Below, piece by piece: positions 32,458 through 40,813 of a stretch of 64,000 bases of DNA. Made by a program: the position numbers and the translations under genes. The notes under the pieces were generated by a model. That model was not told the origin of the DNA and ran no database searches. It worked only from the letters and a program-made list of their open reading frames with translations. The stretch is from JAFAGX01 sp035623255 (GTDB lineage Bacteria; Acidobacteriota; Terriglobia; Terriglobales; Acidobacteriaceae): contig DASPTU010000060.1 in assembly GCA_035623255.1 (NCBI GenBank), positions 1 through 64,000 on the forward strand, written 5' to 3'. Every line of letters starts with the position of its first letter. Within the stretch, counting starts at the first letter, position 1.

Positions 32458-34157
32458 GGCATATGCTCGCAGGTTATGCGACGGCTCGCCTGGTGCACTT
32501 ATCCGGGGTAGATATTGTCATCATTGCGTTCTATTTCGCCCTCGTCCTTTCCATCGGCTGGTATCTGAAAGGGCGGGCCAAAACTGGTGAAGATTTCTTC
32601 ATGGCGGGACGTGAAATGACGGCATGGGTTGCAGGTCTCAGCTTTCTCTCTGCAAACCTGGGAGCGTTGGAACTGATGGGATGGGCAGGATCCGCCTACC
32701 AGTACGGCATTATGGCGACGAATGCCTACTGGATCGGGGCAATTCCCGCCATGTTGTTCCTGGCGCTCGTGATGATGCCTTTCTACTACATTTCCAAAAC
32801 TCATTCCGTACCGGGGTATTTGAAACTGCGTTTCGGAGAACCTAGTCGCGCCCTCTCGGCGATTTGTTTTGCCTTTATGACCGTGCTCATGAGCGGGGTC
32901 AACATGTTCGCTATGGCGAAGGTGATGCAAATCGTGCTGGGCTGGAACATCAATTTCAGCATTTGGGTCTCGTCCCTTACGGTTGCAGTTTATGTCACGC
33001 TGGGTGGCCTCCGATCAGCCATCTTCAACGAAGTCCTTCAATTCTTCCTTATCTGGGCTGGATCTCTGCTGATCCCGATCCTTGGATTGTATGAGGCCGG
33101 TGGATGGGGGAATCTCAAGCAGCTTATTGCCCATCGGTTCTCGGAACAGTACGTCCATATATGGGCCGGAGTTGGCTCCTTTTCCAACAATCCGATGGGT
33201 ATCAACTGGGTCGGGGTGGTGTTTGGCCTCGGCGCCGTCATTTCCATGGGTTACTGGACCACGGATTTTCTGGTCGTACAAAGGATCCTCTCCGCAAAGG
33301 ATATCCGCAGCGCTGAAATGGCGCCGATCATCGGGGCCGCATTCAAGATGATGGTTCCGATCATTGTGATCCTTCCTGGACTGCTGGGATTGGCGGTGTT
33401 GCCCGAGAAACTGGTTCCGGAATCTATCGCCGCCTCTGTCGGAGCCCACAGTTACAACGACGTACTTCCGCTGATGCTGGCGCGCTATTGCGGTCCCGGC
33501 CTGCTTGGTCTGGGAATCACCGCCTTGATCGCCGGCTTCATGTCGGGCATGGCCGGGAATGTCAGCGCATTCACCACAGTGTGGACCTATGACATCTATC
33601 ATCCTTTAATCAACAGCACGGGCACCGATCAACATTACGTGAGTATGGGACGGTGGACCACCATTATCGGAGTGCTGATCAGCGTCGGCACGGCTTATCT
33701 GGTGATGCAGTTCGCCAGCATTATGGATTACGTGCAGGCATTATTCAGCTTCTTCATTGCTCCGCTGTTCGGAACCGTTGTCCTTGGAATGCTATGGAAG
33801 CGAGCGACTTCTGCAGCAGGATTCTGGGGACTGCTATCCGGCACACTTTGCTCAATCGGCATGTGGGCGTGGGTAAAGGTCGATCCGTCTGCGTTGCGCT
33901 ATGTTGCACTCTCCCCGCACGCCAAAGGGCTCGCCCAGGATTACTTTCAAGCGCTCTGGTCATGCTTGGTCTGCGTATTGGTAACCGTGGCAGTCAGCCT
34001 TGCCACCACCCCGATGCCGGAGCGTGAATTGACGGGCCTGGTATATGGATTGACCGAAGTACCCGAGGTCGGAAACGTTCCACTGCACAAGAGGCCAGTT
34101 TTCTGGGCGGCTGTGGTCACCATAGTGTTCATCGTACTTAACCTGATTTTTTGGTGA
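32454..34157 (+). CDS. Sodium:solute symporter (SSS family), likely sugar uptake
   Basis: 567 aa with about 13-14 membrane segments. Landmarks of the SSS family/SGLT branch are GRAKTGEDFFMAGREMTAW, AWVAGLSFLSANLGALELMGWAGSAYQYG, and SHSVPGYLKLRFGE; Na+-binding-region equivalents are in helix 1 and GITALIAGFMSGMAGNVSAF. SGLT-type proteins use the sodium gradient to bring sugars such as galactose or arabinose into the cytoplasm. Between araD and the isomerase-kinase genes, L-arabinose is the most likely substrate, by context. The start overlaps araD; a second ATG 9 bases further is also possible. Confidence 0.93.
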   Translation: MRHMLAGYATARLVHLSGVDIVIIAFYFALVLSIGWYLKGRAKTGEDFFMAGREMTAWVAGLSFLSANLGALELMGWAGSAYQYGIMATNAYWIGAIPAMLFLALVMMPFYYISKTHSVPGYLKLRFGEPSRALSAICFAFMTVLMSGVNMFAMAKVMQIVLGWNINFSIWVSSLTVAVYVTLGGLRSAIFNEVLQFFLIWAGSLLIPILGLYEAGGWGNLKQLIAHRFSEQYVHIWAGVGSFSNNPMGINWVGVVFGLGAVISMGYWTTDFLVVQRILSAKDIRSAEMAPIIGAAFKMMVPIIVILPGLLGLAVLPEKLVPESIAASVGAHSYNDVLPLMLARYCGPGLLGLGITALIAGFMSGMAGNVSAFTTVWTYDIYHPLINSTGTDQHYVSMGRWTTIIGVLISVGTAYLVMQFASIMDYVQALFSFFIAPLFGTVVLGMLWKRATSAAGFWGLLSGTLCSIGMWAWVKVDPSALRYVALSPHAKGLAQDYFQALWSCLVCVLVTVAVSLATTPMPERELTGLVYGLTEVPEVGNVPLHKRPVFWAAVVTIVFIVLNLIFW

Positions 34158-34182
34158 GCAGAATTCGCTGCGAGGAAGAGGG

Positions 34183-34419
34183 ATGGTTTCGATCTGGTTT
34201 TTCATCGGAATCTCGTTGCTGGTAAATGGCGCCTTGATTCTAGCCGCGGGAATTTACCAACTCGTGGATCCGCCAGCTAATCCGGGCGTGGTTTTGTTTA
34301 ACTTGCACGCCAACCTGTGGTGGGGAGCACTGCTGTTGATTTGCGGTCTTTTCTATTGTGTGAGGTTCGCGCCGAAACGGGCATCGAAAGCGAGCATCGC
34401 AGGCGCAGACAGGGAATGA
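34183..34419 (+). CDS. Small two-helix membrane protein in the ara operon
   Basis: 78 aa, too small for reliable homology judgement. It has two hydrophobic segments, IWFFIGISLLVNGALILAAGIYQ (4-26) and ANLWWGALLLICGLFYCV (43-60), and a charged cytoplasmic-type tail. GAGGAAGAGGG directly precedes the ATG, the strongest ribosome-binding site in the operon, so translation is very likely. It follows the SSS symporter by 25 bases and precedes the isomerase by 1 base. It may be a symporter accessory subunit; no family is known to me. Confidence 0.8.
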   Translation: MVSIWFFIGISLLVNGALILAAGIYQLVDPPANPGVVLFNLHANLWWGALLLICGLFYCVRFAPKRASKASIAGADRE

Positions 34420-34420
34420 T

Positions 34421-35857
34421 ATGTCTGTCGATCACAAGAAGTTGACAATGGGCGTGATTGTTGGCAACCGGGGATTTTTCCCCGATCATCTGGCCAAAAG
34501 CGGACGAGAGGAGACTCTCAACGCCCTGAAGAAGGCGGGCATGGATGTTGTGGCCCTCGATCCCGCCGAAAGCAAGTATGGAGCTGTGGAGACTCGGGAA
34601 GAATCGAGACGCTGCGCAGAGTTGTTTGCTCACAATCGCGGACGGATTGATGGAGTTATTGTTACGCTACCGAATTTCGGAGAGGAGCGTGCAATCGCAG
34701 ATGTTCTTCGGCTAGCCGATTTGCGTGTGCCGGTGCTGATTCAGGCGACTCCGGATGATCCCAAAAAGATGAGCATCGCGTCCCGTCGCGACAGCTTCTG
34801 CGGAAAGATGTCGGCCTGCAACAACCTTCGGCAGTACGGAATTCCTTACTCTCTGACGACCCTGCATACTGAAAGCCCAGATTCTTCTGAGTTCGCCATT
34901 GACCTGGACTGGTTTGCTGCAGTGTGCCGCGTCGTGAAGGGATTCCATAATCTGCGGGTTGGAGCGATTGGCGCCCGGCCTGCAGCATTCAACACTGTCC
35001 GCTATAGCGAAAAGATTCTGGAAGCGCAGGGGATTTCGATCGAGACACTCGATCTCTCCGAAGTTCTCGGCCGCATTGAGCGAATGAAGGACAACGATGA
35101 TCATGCTCGGGCCAAGTTGGCTGCGATCAAGAAATATGTGGATTCAGCTAACGTACCGGCGCCCGCATTGCTCAAGATGGCCAAGCTCGGGGCTGTGATC
35201 GACAAGTGGATGGCCGACACGGAAGTCACGATCAGCGCAGTTCAATGTTGGACCTCGATAGAGGAAAACCTGGGAGTAGTTCCCTGCACCGTGATGAGCA
35301 TGATGAGCAACGAACTGCTTTCCAGTGCTTGCGAGGTTGATATCTGCGGAGTGTTGGGCATGCACGCGTTGCAGCTGGCTTCAGGCACACCCTCGGCGCT
35401 TCTCGATTGGAACAACAATTATGGAGCCGACCCCAACAAGGCCGTCTGTTTCCATTGCTCGAATCTGCCCAAACATTTCTTCCGCTCCGTGAAAATGGAC
35501 TTCCAAGAGATCATTGCCGGCACGGTCGGAAAGGAAAATACATTTGGTACCTGCGTGGGGCTTATCAAGCCCGAAAGGATGACCTTTGCGCGCTTTTCCA
35601 CCGACGATACCTCCGGTAAGATGAGAGGCTATGTCGGCCATGGTCGCTTTACTGACGATCCACTCAACACTTTTGGCGGGGCTGGCGTGGTGGAGATTCC
35701 GCAAATGCAAAGGTTACTGCGCTATATTTGCGCGAACGGGTTCGAACATCACGTAGCTGCCAATCTCTCGTCTGTAGCCTCTTCCGTGCACGAGGCAGCC
35801 ACCCGCTACTTGGGCTGGAACATGTACTGGCACGGCTCGGACAGCGGAGCCTGCTGA
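34421..35857 (+). CDS. L-fucose/L-arabinose isomerase family protein, likely arabinose isomerase
   Basis: 478 aa. It belongs to the FucI/AraA superfamily but is not a canonical AraA. Visible family features are VIVTLPNFGEERAIADVLR, VPVLIQATPDDP, the segment SAVQCWTSIEENLGVVPC, the metal-binding region SSACEVDICGVLGMH with Glu and Asp ligands expected, and FGGAGVVEIPQMQ. Isomerases of this family interconvert an aldose and a ketose at the metal centre. Since araD, a sugar kinase and an epimerase surround it and no AraA is present, conversion of L-arabinose to L-ribulose is the likely role, by context. The stop overlaps the araB start (TGATG). Confidence 0.85.
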   Translation: MSVDHKKLTMGVIVGNRGFFPDHLAKSGREETLNALKKAGMDVVALDPAESKYGAVETREESRRCAELFAHNRGRIDGVIVTLPNFGEERAIADVLRLADLRVPVLIQATPDDPKKMSIASRRDSFCGKMSACNNLRQYGIPYSLTTLHTESPDSSEFAIDLDWFAAVCRVVKGFHNLRVGAIGARPAAFNTVRYSEKILEAQGISIETLDLSEVLGRIERMKDNDDHARAKLAAIKKYVDSANVPAPALLKMAKLGAVIDKWMADTEVTISAVQCWTSIEENLGVVPCTVMSMMSNELLSSACEVDICGVLGMHALQLASGTPSALLDWNNNYGADPNKAVCFHCSNLPKHFFRSVKMDFQEIIAGTVGKENTFGTCVGLIKPERMTFARFSTDDTSGKMRGYVGHGRFTDDPLNTFGGAGVVEIPQMQRLLRYICANGFEHHVAANLSSVASSVHEAATRYLGWNMYWHGSDSGAC

Positions 35858-37440
35858 TGGCCATTGTGGCGGGAGTGGATTTTGGAACTCTGAGCGTTCG
35901 TGTTTCTCTCGTTGACAGTGAACGCGGCTTGCTAGAGTCAGCTATCGCCGACTACCCTCTCCACCGCAAGCGCGAAGATCCCGAATATGCGACCCAATCT
36001 CACGATGACCACATGCGGGGGCTGGCGACAGCCACTCGTGAAGTGCTGAAAAAAGCAGGTGTGAGAGGAGATCAACTCCAGGCTATTGCCCTGGACACGA
36101 CAGGTTCATCTGTTATTCCGGTCGGAAAGGATCTTCAGCCTCTCGGCGAATATTACTTGTGGTGTGATCACCGCGCCAAAGGCGAAGCAGCCGAAATCAC
36201 GGAAACCGCACACCGCGAAGGCCTGGAAGCAATCAAGTGGTGCGGCGGCGTGTATTCATCGGAATGGGGATTTTCTAAGCTTCTCCACTGGCTCAGAAAC
36301 AATCCCGCAAAACGTCCAGAATTTGTGTCCGCTTTCGAACATTGCGACATGATAGCGGCCACACTATGCGGCATCACAGACCCCAAAAAAGTGAGGCGTA
36401 GTATATGTGCAATGGGACACAAGTGGATGTGGAATGCCCAGCTCGGAGGTTTGCCCCCGGAAGGTTTCCTGGTCAAAGTTGACCCTCTACTGAGGGGAGT
36501 GCGTGAGAAGTTAGACGGAGAGTATGCAACCTCGGACAAGATTGCAGGCACACTTTCTCCATTCTGGGCTGAGAAGCTGGGACTAAAGGCGAGTATTCCG
36601 ATTCCTGTCGGAGCTTTCGATGCCCACTGGGATGCCATCGGCGCCGGTTGTCGTACCCACGACATGGTGAATGTGATTGGAACCTCCACTTGCATCATCG
36701 GGATCACGCCATCAGTCAATCTGGTTCCTGGCGTGTGCGGTGTTGTCCAAGGTAGTGTTCATCCTCACCGAACCGGCATTGAGGCCGGACTCTCCGCAGT
36801 TGGAGACATTTTCAATGCGATCGCTTCCCGAGCCGGTAGCGATGTGACCTCGCTAAGCCAAGGTATTGAGAACTACCGCGCCGGACAAACCGGCCTGCTG
36901 CGTATGACCTGGGACAACGGCGATCGTACTGTGCTGGTAAATCCCAACCTACGCGGCGTCACGCTGGGATGGAATCTCCAAAGCACAGCGCAGGACGAAC
37001 TTTTCGCTGCTATCGAAGGCACCGCCTTTCACACCCGTGTGATCCTGGATCGCATGGCAGCCCATGACGTGCAGATCAAGCGCGTGATCAACGGGGGTGG
37101 GATTCCACAGAAGAACAATGCCCTGAACCAGGTCTACGCCGATGTGCTGGGTCGCCCTGTGCTGGTTCCGAATAAAAGCGTGGTCAGTCTGGGTTCGGCC
37201 ATCTTTGCCTTCTTGGCGGCTGGGGTTTTCAAGACCATCGAGGAAGCGCAGGACAAGATTTGCCCTTCGTACCGCACCTTCTTGCCAAAGGAGTCGGCGC
37301 AAGCTACCTACGAGAAACTTTATCCTTTATATAGCAAACTGTATTTCACCTTGGGGCAGAGAGAAAACAACGGATTAGGCGATGTCCTGCCCACATTGAT
37401 CGCAGTATCGGAATCGCTGGCGAACCCGGCGAAGCCATAG
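35857..37440 (+). CDS. araB: L-ribulokinase AraB
   Basis: 527 aa from the ATG at 35857; a longer frame starting at 35728 overlaps the isomerase gene and is rejected. FGGY-kinase features: the N-terminal phosphate-binding VAGVDFGTLSVRVSLVD, the substrate region LDTTGSSVIPV, WCDHRAKGEA, catalytic-base region VGAFDAHWDAIGAG, and the C-terminal ATP-binding VINGGGIPQKNNALNQVYADVLGRP. It phosphorylates L-ribulose to L-ribulose-5-phosphate, the substrate of AraD. The one-base overlap with the isomerase gene supports coupled translation. Length and motif order agree with the AraB branch. Confidence 0.93.
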   Translation: MAIVAGVDFGTLSVRVSLVDSERGLLESAIADYPLHRKREDPEYATQSHDDHMRGLATATREVLKKAGVRGDQLQAIALDTTGSSVIPVGKDLQPLGEYYLWCDHRAKGEAAEITETAHREGLEAIKWCGGVYSSEWGFSKLLHWLRNNPAKRPEFVSAFEHCDMIAATLCGITDPKKVRRSICAMGHKWMWNAQLGGLPPEGFLVKVDPLLRGVREKLDGEYATSDKIAGTLSPFWAEKLGLKASIPIPVGAFDAHWDAIGAGCRTHDMVNVIGTSTCIIGITPSVNLVPGVCGVVQGSVHPHRTGIEAGLSAVGDIFNAIASRAGSDVTSLSQGIENYRAGQTGLLRMTWDNGDRTVLVNPNLRGVTLGWNLQSTAQDELFAAIEGTAFHTRVILDRMAAHDVQIKRVINGGGIPQKNNALNQVYADVLGRPVLVPNKSVVSLGSAIFAFLAAGVFKTIEEAQDKICPSYRTFLPKESAQATYEKLYPLYSKLYFTLGQRENNGLGDVLPTLIAVSESLANPAKP

Positions 37441-37454
37441 GACGAGGAAGACGA

Positions 37455-38591
37455 ATGCGACTTCTGGAAATCATGCGTATGATCGTGATGGGCGGTCTTT
37501 GCTTGTGGCTAATCGGGCCTGCGGAGGCGAAGACAACAGTGACAAATCAGCCATTTGGAATTATGCCGGATGGAACCCCGGTTGAACTCTATAGCCTGGA
37601 GGATGGCCCCTTCCAGGTACGTGTCTCCAGTTACGGCGGCATCATCGTCTCGCTGAAAGCGCCAGACCGGAGCGGTAAAGCGGCGGATGTTGTATTGGGC
37701 TTTGATGATCTCGACGGCTACGTCGCTAATAATAATGCCCCTAAAGGAGGCGCATTTTTTGGCGCAATCATCGGACGCTATGCCAATCGCATCGCCCACG
37801 GCAGCTTCACTTTGGACGGCCACAAGTACTCGTTGCCTCTGAACAACGGCGAAAACTCGCTTCATGGCGGTCCTCGCGGGTTCAACAACGTGGTCTGGAA
37901 AGCGAAGCCGATTGCCAACGGGGTCGAACTGAGTTACTTAAGCAAGGACGGCGAGGCTGGATACCCGGGGAACCTGACCGCCACGGTCCGTTACACGCTA
38001 GTGAAAGGCGACTTGCGGATCGAGTACCTGGCGACCACGGACAAAAATACCGTGCTCAATTTGACGAACCATTCCTATTTCAACCTTGCCGGACAGGGTG
38101 AGGGAAACATTCTCAATCACCGCCTCACATTGTACGCATCTCGTTTCACTCCAGTCGATGCGGGATTGATCCCTACCGGAGATTTGAAGTCGGTCGAAGG
38201 AACTCCGCTCGATTTTCGCAAGTCGACTGCCGTGGGAGCCCGAATTGATGGCGATGACGAGCAACTCCGCCTTGGGCATGGCTATGACCATAATTGGGTA
38301 TTGGATAGTGGCAGCGGAAAACTCACCCAGGCGGCCGAGGTCTATGACTCCGACAGTGGGCGCGTACTGAAGGTTTTCACCGACCAGCCGGGAATTCAGT
38401 TCTACAGCGGAAATTTTCTGGACGGCTCGATCAAGGGCAAAGGCGGGAAGCCGTATGAAAAGCATGCGGCCTTATGTCTGGAGACGCAACATTTCCCCGA
38501 TTCGCCCAATCATCCTGATTTTCCGAACACTGAATTAAGGCCGGGTCAGCGATATCACACCGTGACCATCTACAGCTTTTCTACGCGCTAG
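37455..38591 (+). CDS. galM: Secreted aldose 1-epimerase (mutarotase)
   Basis: 378 aa. A signal peptide (MIVMGGLCLWLIGPAEAK, cleavage near residue 26) makes it periplasmic, unlike E. coli GalM. The galactose-mutarotase fold is clear: GAIIGRYANRIAHGSF, the histidine in NGENSLHGGP, NLTNHSYFNLAGQG with the catalytic histidine, GYDHNWVL, and the C-terminal LCLETQHFPDSPNHP with the catalytic glutamate. It interconverts anomers of aldoses, probably supplying the anomer favoured by the symporter. It ends the ara operon, 14 bases after araB, and meets the GH127 gene tail to tail 131 bases later. Confidence 0.92.
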   Translation: MRLLEIMRMIVMGGLCLWLIGPAEAKTTVTNQPFGIMPDGTPVELYSLEDGPFQVRVSSYGGIIVSLKAPDRSGKAADVVLGFDDLDGYVANNNAPKGGAFFGAIIGRYANRIAHGSFTLDGHKYSLPLNNGENSLHGGPRGFNNVVWKAKPIANGVELSYLSKDGEAGYPGNLTATVRYTLVKGDLRIEYLATTDKNTVLNLTNHSYFNLAGQGEGNILNHRLTLYASRFTPVDAGLIPTGDLKSVEGTPLDFRKSTAVGARIDGDDEQLRLGHGYDHNWVLDSGSGKLTQAAEVYDSDSGRVLKVFTDQPGIQFYSGNFLDGSIKGKGGKPYEKHAALCLETQHFPDSPNHPDFPNTELRPGQRYHTVTIYSFSTR

Positions 38592-38722
38592 CGCGGCGAT
38601 GGAAATGCAGCTTGGTTGCTGGTTTTTCGGCCTTCTGCCCAACAGATTGCGCCCTTGGCTCCACAATCGCAGGTCACGCATCCCCGCCAGGGAACCTCTC
38701 TATTGCGGCTAGCGTGGTGAAC

Positions 38723-40798
38723 TCAAGTTTCCAACAGTAGAGTCCAGACCTGCATGAAGGTCGCTTGCCGGTTCGCCCAAGCATAGTAAGGAATAAACGT
38801 CAGTGGAACGCGTCGCATCTTTGGCGAAGCTCCTGCATAGCGAAAATACAGGCCTCGTTCTGATGCTCCTCGTTCATACACGCTGCCGGTGTGATGAAGC
38901 ACGACCGTTCCTCCGAGCAAGTCCCTCCTGAACTCCGGCTGGAATTGCTCCGAGAGGCGGCGTCCGGCGTCCACAGCTACGTCACTTAGAGATACCCCGC
39001 TGGGCTGATCGATTTCTTCGAGGCAATAGATCAGTGGGCCCCGCTGAATCGCGACTCTGCCCGAGTCGTCAGCGACCCGCGGGTTCGCCTCAATAACCTG
39101 GGTGACGAGCTCAAATTGGAGATGAATCGTGTCTCCCGATGACCAGCGCCTGCGAATGGGAAGATACTCACCAGGCTTTGCACCGGGAACCGTGTTGCCA
39201 TTTACCGTGACTTGCGCGCGATCGGTCCATCCCGGAATACGCACATACACGGTGAACTCCGACACTTGTGCGGGAGCGACTGAAATGTGGACTTCCCCGT
39301 CCCATGGATAGTTTGTTTTTTGCGTAACCTTGATTCCGACGCCATTCTCCAGACGCCAATTGAGTTCCGAATTGTCGTAGAAGTGGACGTAGAAGCCGTC
39401 GCTGCTCGTGCTGTAAAAGTATCCCGGAAGCGAACCAAACGTGCGCTCCAGGTTCGGCGGACAGCAGGTCACGTCATACCAGGGATTGCGGATCTTGTCT
39501 CCGGTCGAAGGATCAAACGCCAGTGGATTGCGATAACAATACAACGTGCCGTCGAGCGACATCCCGGAGTTGATTCCGTTGTACAGGGCCCGTTCCATTA
39601 CGTCGGTAAACTTCGCATCACCGGTAACCGCCAGCATTCGCCAGTTCCACATCATGTTGCCGATCGCGGCACAGCTTTCCCCATAAGCACGGAAATTCGG
39701 CAGCTCATAGGCGTCCCCGAATGCTTCTCCATCCGACCGAGAACCCACCCCACCGGTCACGTACATTTTGGTTGCAGTCATGTCGTTCCAAAGAGTATTC
39801 AGCGTCTTCCAATAGGTATCATCTCCAGTTTCCAGGTAGTAGTCGGTGGCCCCGCAGCAGGCATACATGGCACGCACGGCATGACCCTCCATCTTCGTGC
39901 GAGCGGTGAAGGGCGTTCCGCTAAACATGTAGATGGTTCGACGCTCCGGCAACTGGAGACGATCGTCGCCCTGGAGGATGTAGCCTGCGAGATCGAGTTG
40001 GCGCTTGTCACCGGTGATACGGTACAACTCAATCAGGGCCATCTCGATTTCCGGATGCCCCGAGACGACTGGCTTCTTCGGCGCTGGCCCATAATTCGGG
40101 ATCAGGAAATCATCAACGAACCGGATCCCGGCATCCAGCAACTTGCGGTCGCCAGTCGCCCGGTAGAACGCAATGGAACCCTGCAACATATGTCCGATGT
40201 TGTACAGCTCATGACCGGTGGTTTGGGTCTGGATAGTCATCCGCAAGGACTTGCGGTCGTCCTGATAATAAGTATTGAGATAGCCACTCGGCTCTTGAAC
40301 CGCCACGACGCCTTCGATGAGTTTTTCAGCCGTGACGCGAAGTTCGGGACGGTCTCCGGATTGCAGCACGAAGCCAACCGCTTCAGTCCACTTATACACA
40401 TCGGAGTCGGAGAACACCGGGCCAGTCTGCGGCGCATTGCTCTTCCCGAGCAGGCGGCGGAAATTGTTCATCCGACCATTGGCTTCTAGCAGATCATGCA
40501 TGCTCGGAATGCTTCTGTTGACGTTGATTTCGCGCCGTGGGCCCCAGAAGCCGCCGGTTATCATCACAGCGCTCACGGGAATGTCCCGCAACTTCGCGTG
40601 AGGTGATTTCGCGAGATTTTCGATTCCCTGATCTTTCCAGCCAGGCGACTCGGTGAGAGCAACTTCGCTGCTTCGATTGGTATTCGCCCCACCCACGGCT
40701 TGTGCCAGGCTTCGAGCGGCCGGCAAAGTAGTTAACGCTGCCGCCGAAATTGCGGTGGTCACGAATTGTCTGCGCGAAATATTCTCTTTTTCAGCCAT
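38723..40798 (-). CDS. Tat-exported GH127-family beta-L-arabinofuranosidase
   Basis: 691 aa. The twin-arginine signal SRRQFVTTAISAAALTT (9-25) indicates folding before export. GH127 (formerly DUF1680) landmarks are present: SDGEAFGDAYELPNF, the acid/base and zinc site AYGESCAAIGN (E-x-C), and the paired cysteines VTCCPPNLE, where one Cys is the nucleophile in HypBA1 of Bifidobacterium. By analogy the zinc would be bound by a Glu and three Cys. C-terminal beta-sandwich segments include VYVRIPGWTDRAQVTVNG. The enzyme should remove terminal beta-L-arabinofuranose. It lies 15 bases downstream of the GH51 gene on the same strand, in one operon. Confidence 0.9.
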   Translation of the reverse strand: MAEKENISRRQFVTTAISAAALTTLPAARSLAQAVGGANTNRSSEVALTESPGWKDQGIENLAKSPHAKLRDIPVSAVMITGGFWGPRREINVNRSIPSMHDLLEANGRMNNFRRLLGKSNAPQTGPVFSDSDVYKWTEAVGFVLQSGDRPELRVTAEKLIEGVVAVQEPSGYLNTYYQDDRKSLRMTIQTQTTGHELYNIGHMLQGSIAFYRATGDRKLLDAGIRFVDDFLIPNYGPAPKKPVVSGHPEIEMALIELYRITGDKRQLDLAGYILQGDDRLQLPERRTIYMFSGTPFTARTKMEGHAVRAMYACCGATDYYLETGDDTYWKTLNTLWNDMTATKMYVTGGVGSRSDGEAFGDAYELPNFRAYGESCAAIGNMMWNWRMLAVTGDAKFTDVMERALYNGINSGMSLDGTLYCYRNPLAFDPSTGDKIRNPWYDVTCCPPNLERTFGSLPGYFYSTSSDGFYVHFYDNSELNWRLENGVGIKVTQKTNYPWDGEVHISVAPAQVSEFTVYVRIPGWTDRAQVTVNGNTVPGAKPGEYLPIRRRWSSGDTIHLQFELVTQVIEANPRVADDSGRVAIQRGPLIYCLEEIDQPSGVSLSDVAVDAGRRLSEQFQPEFRRDLLGGTVVLHHTGSVYERGASERGLYFRYAGASPKMRRVPLTFIPYYAWANRQATFMQVWTLLLET

Positions 40799-40813
40799 GA
40801 GCTGACCCTGCTC

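Noticed and set aside
39287..40489. 400-aa open frame on the plus strand
   Set aside because: It lies antisense to the GH127 gene, has no ribosome-binding site and shows Arg/His-rich composition typical of a shadow frame.
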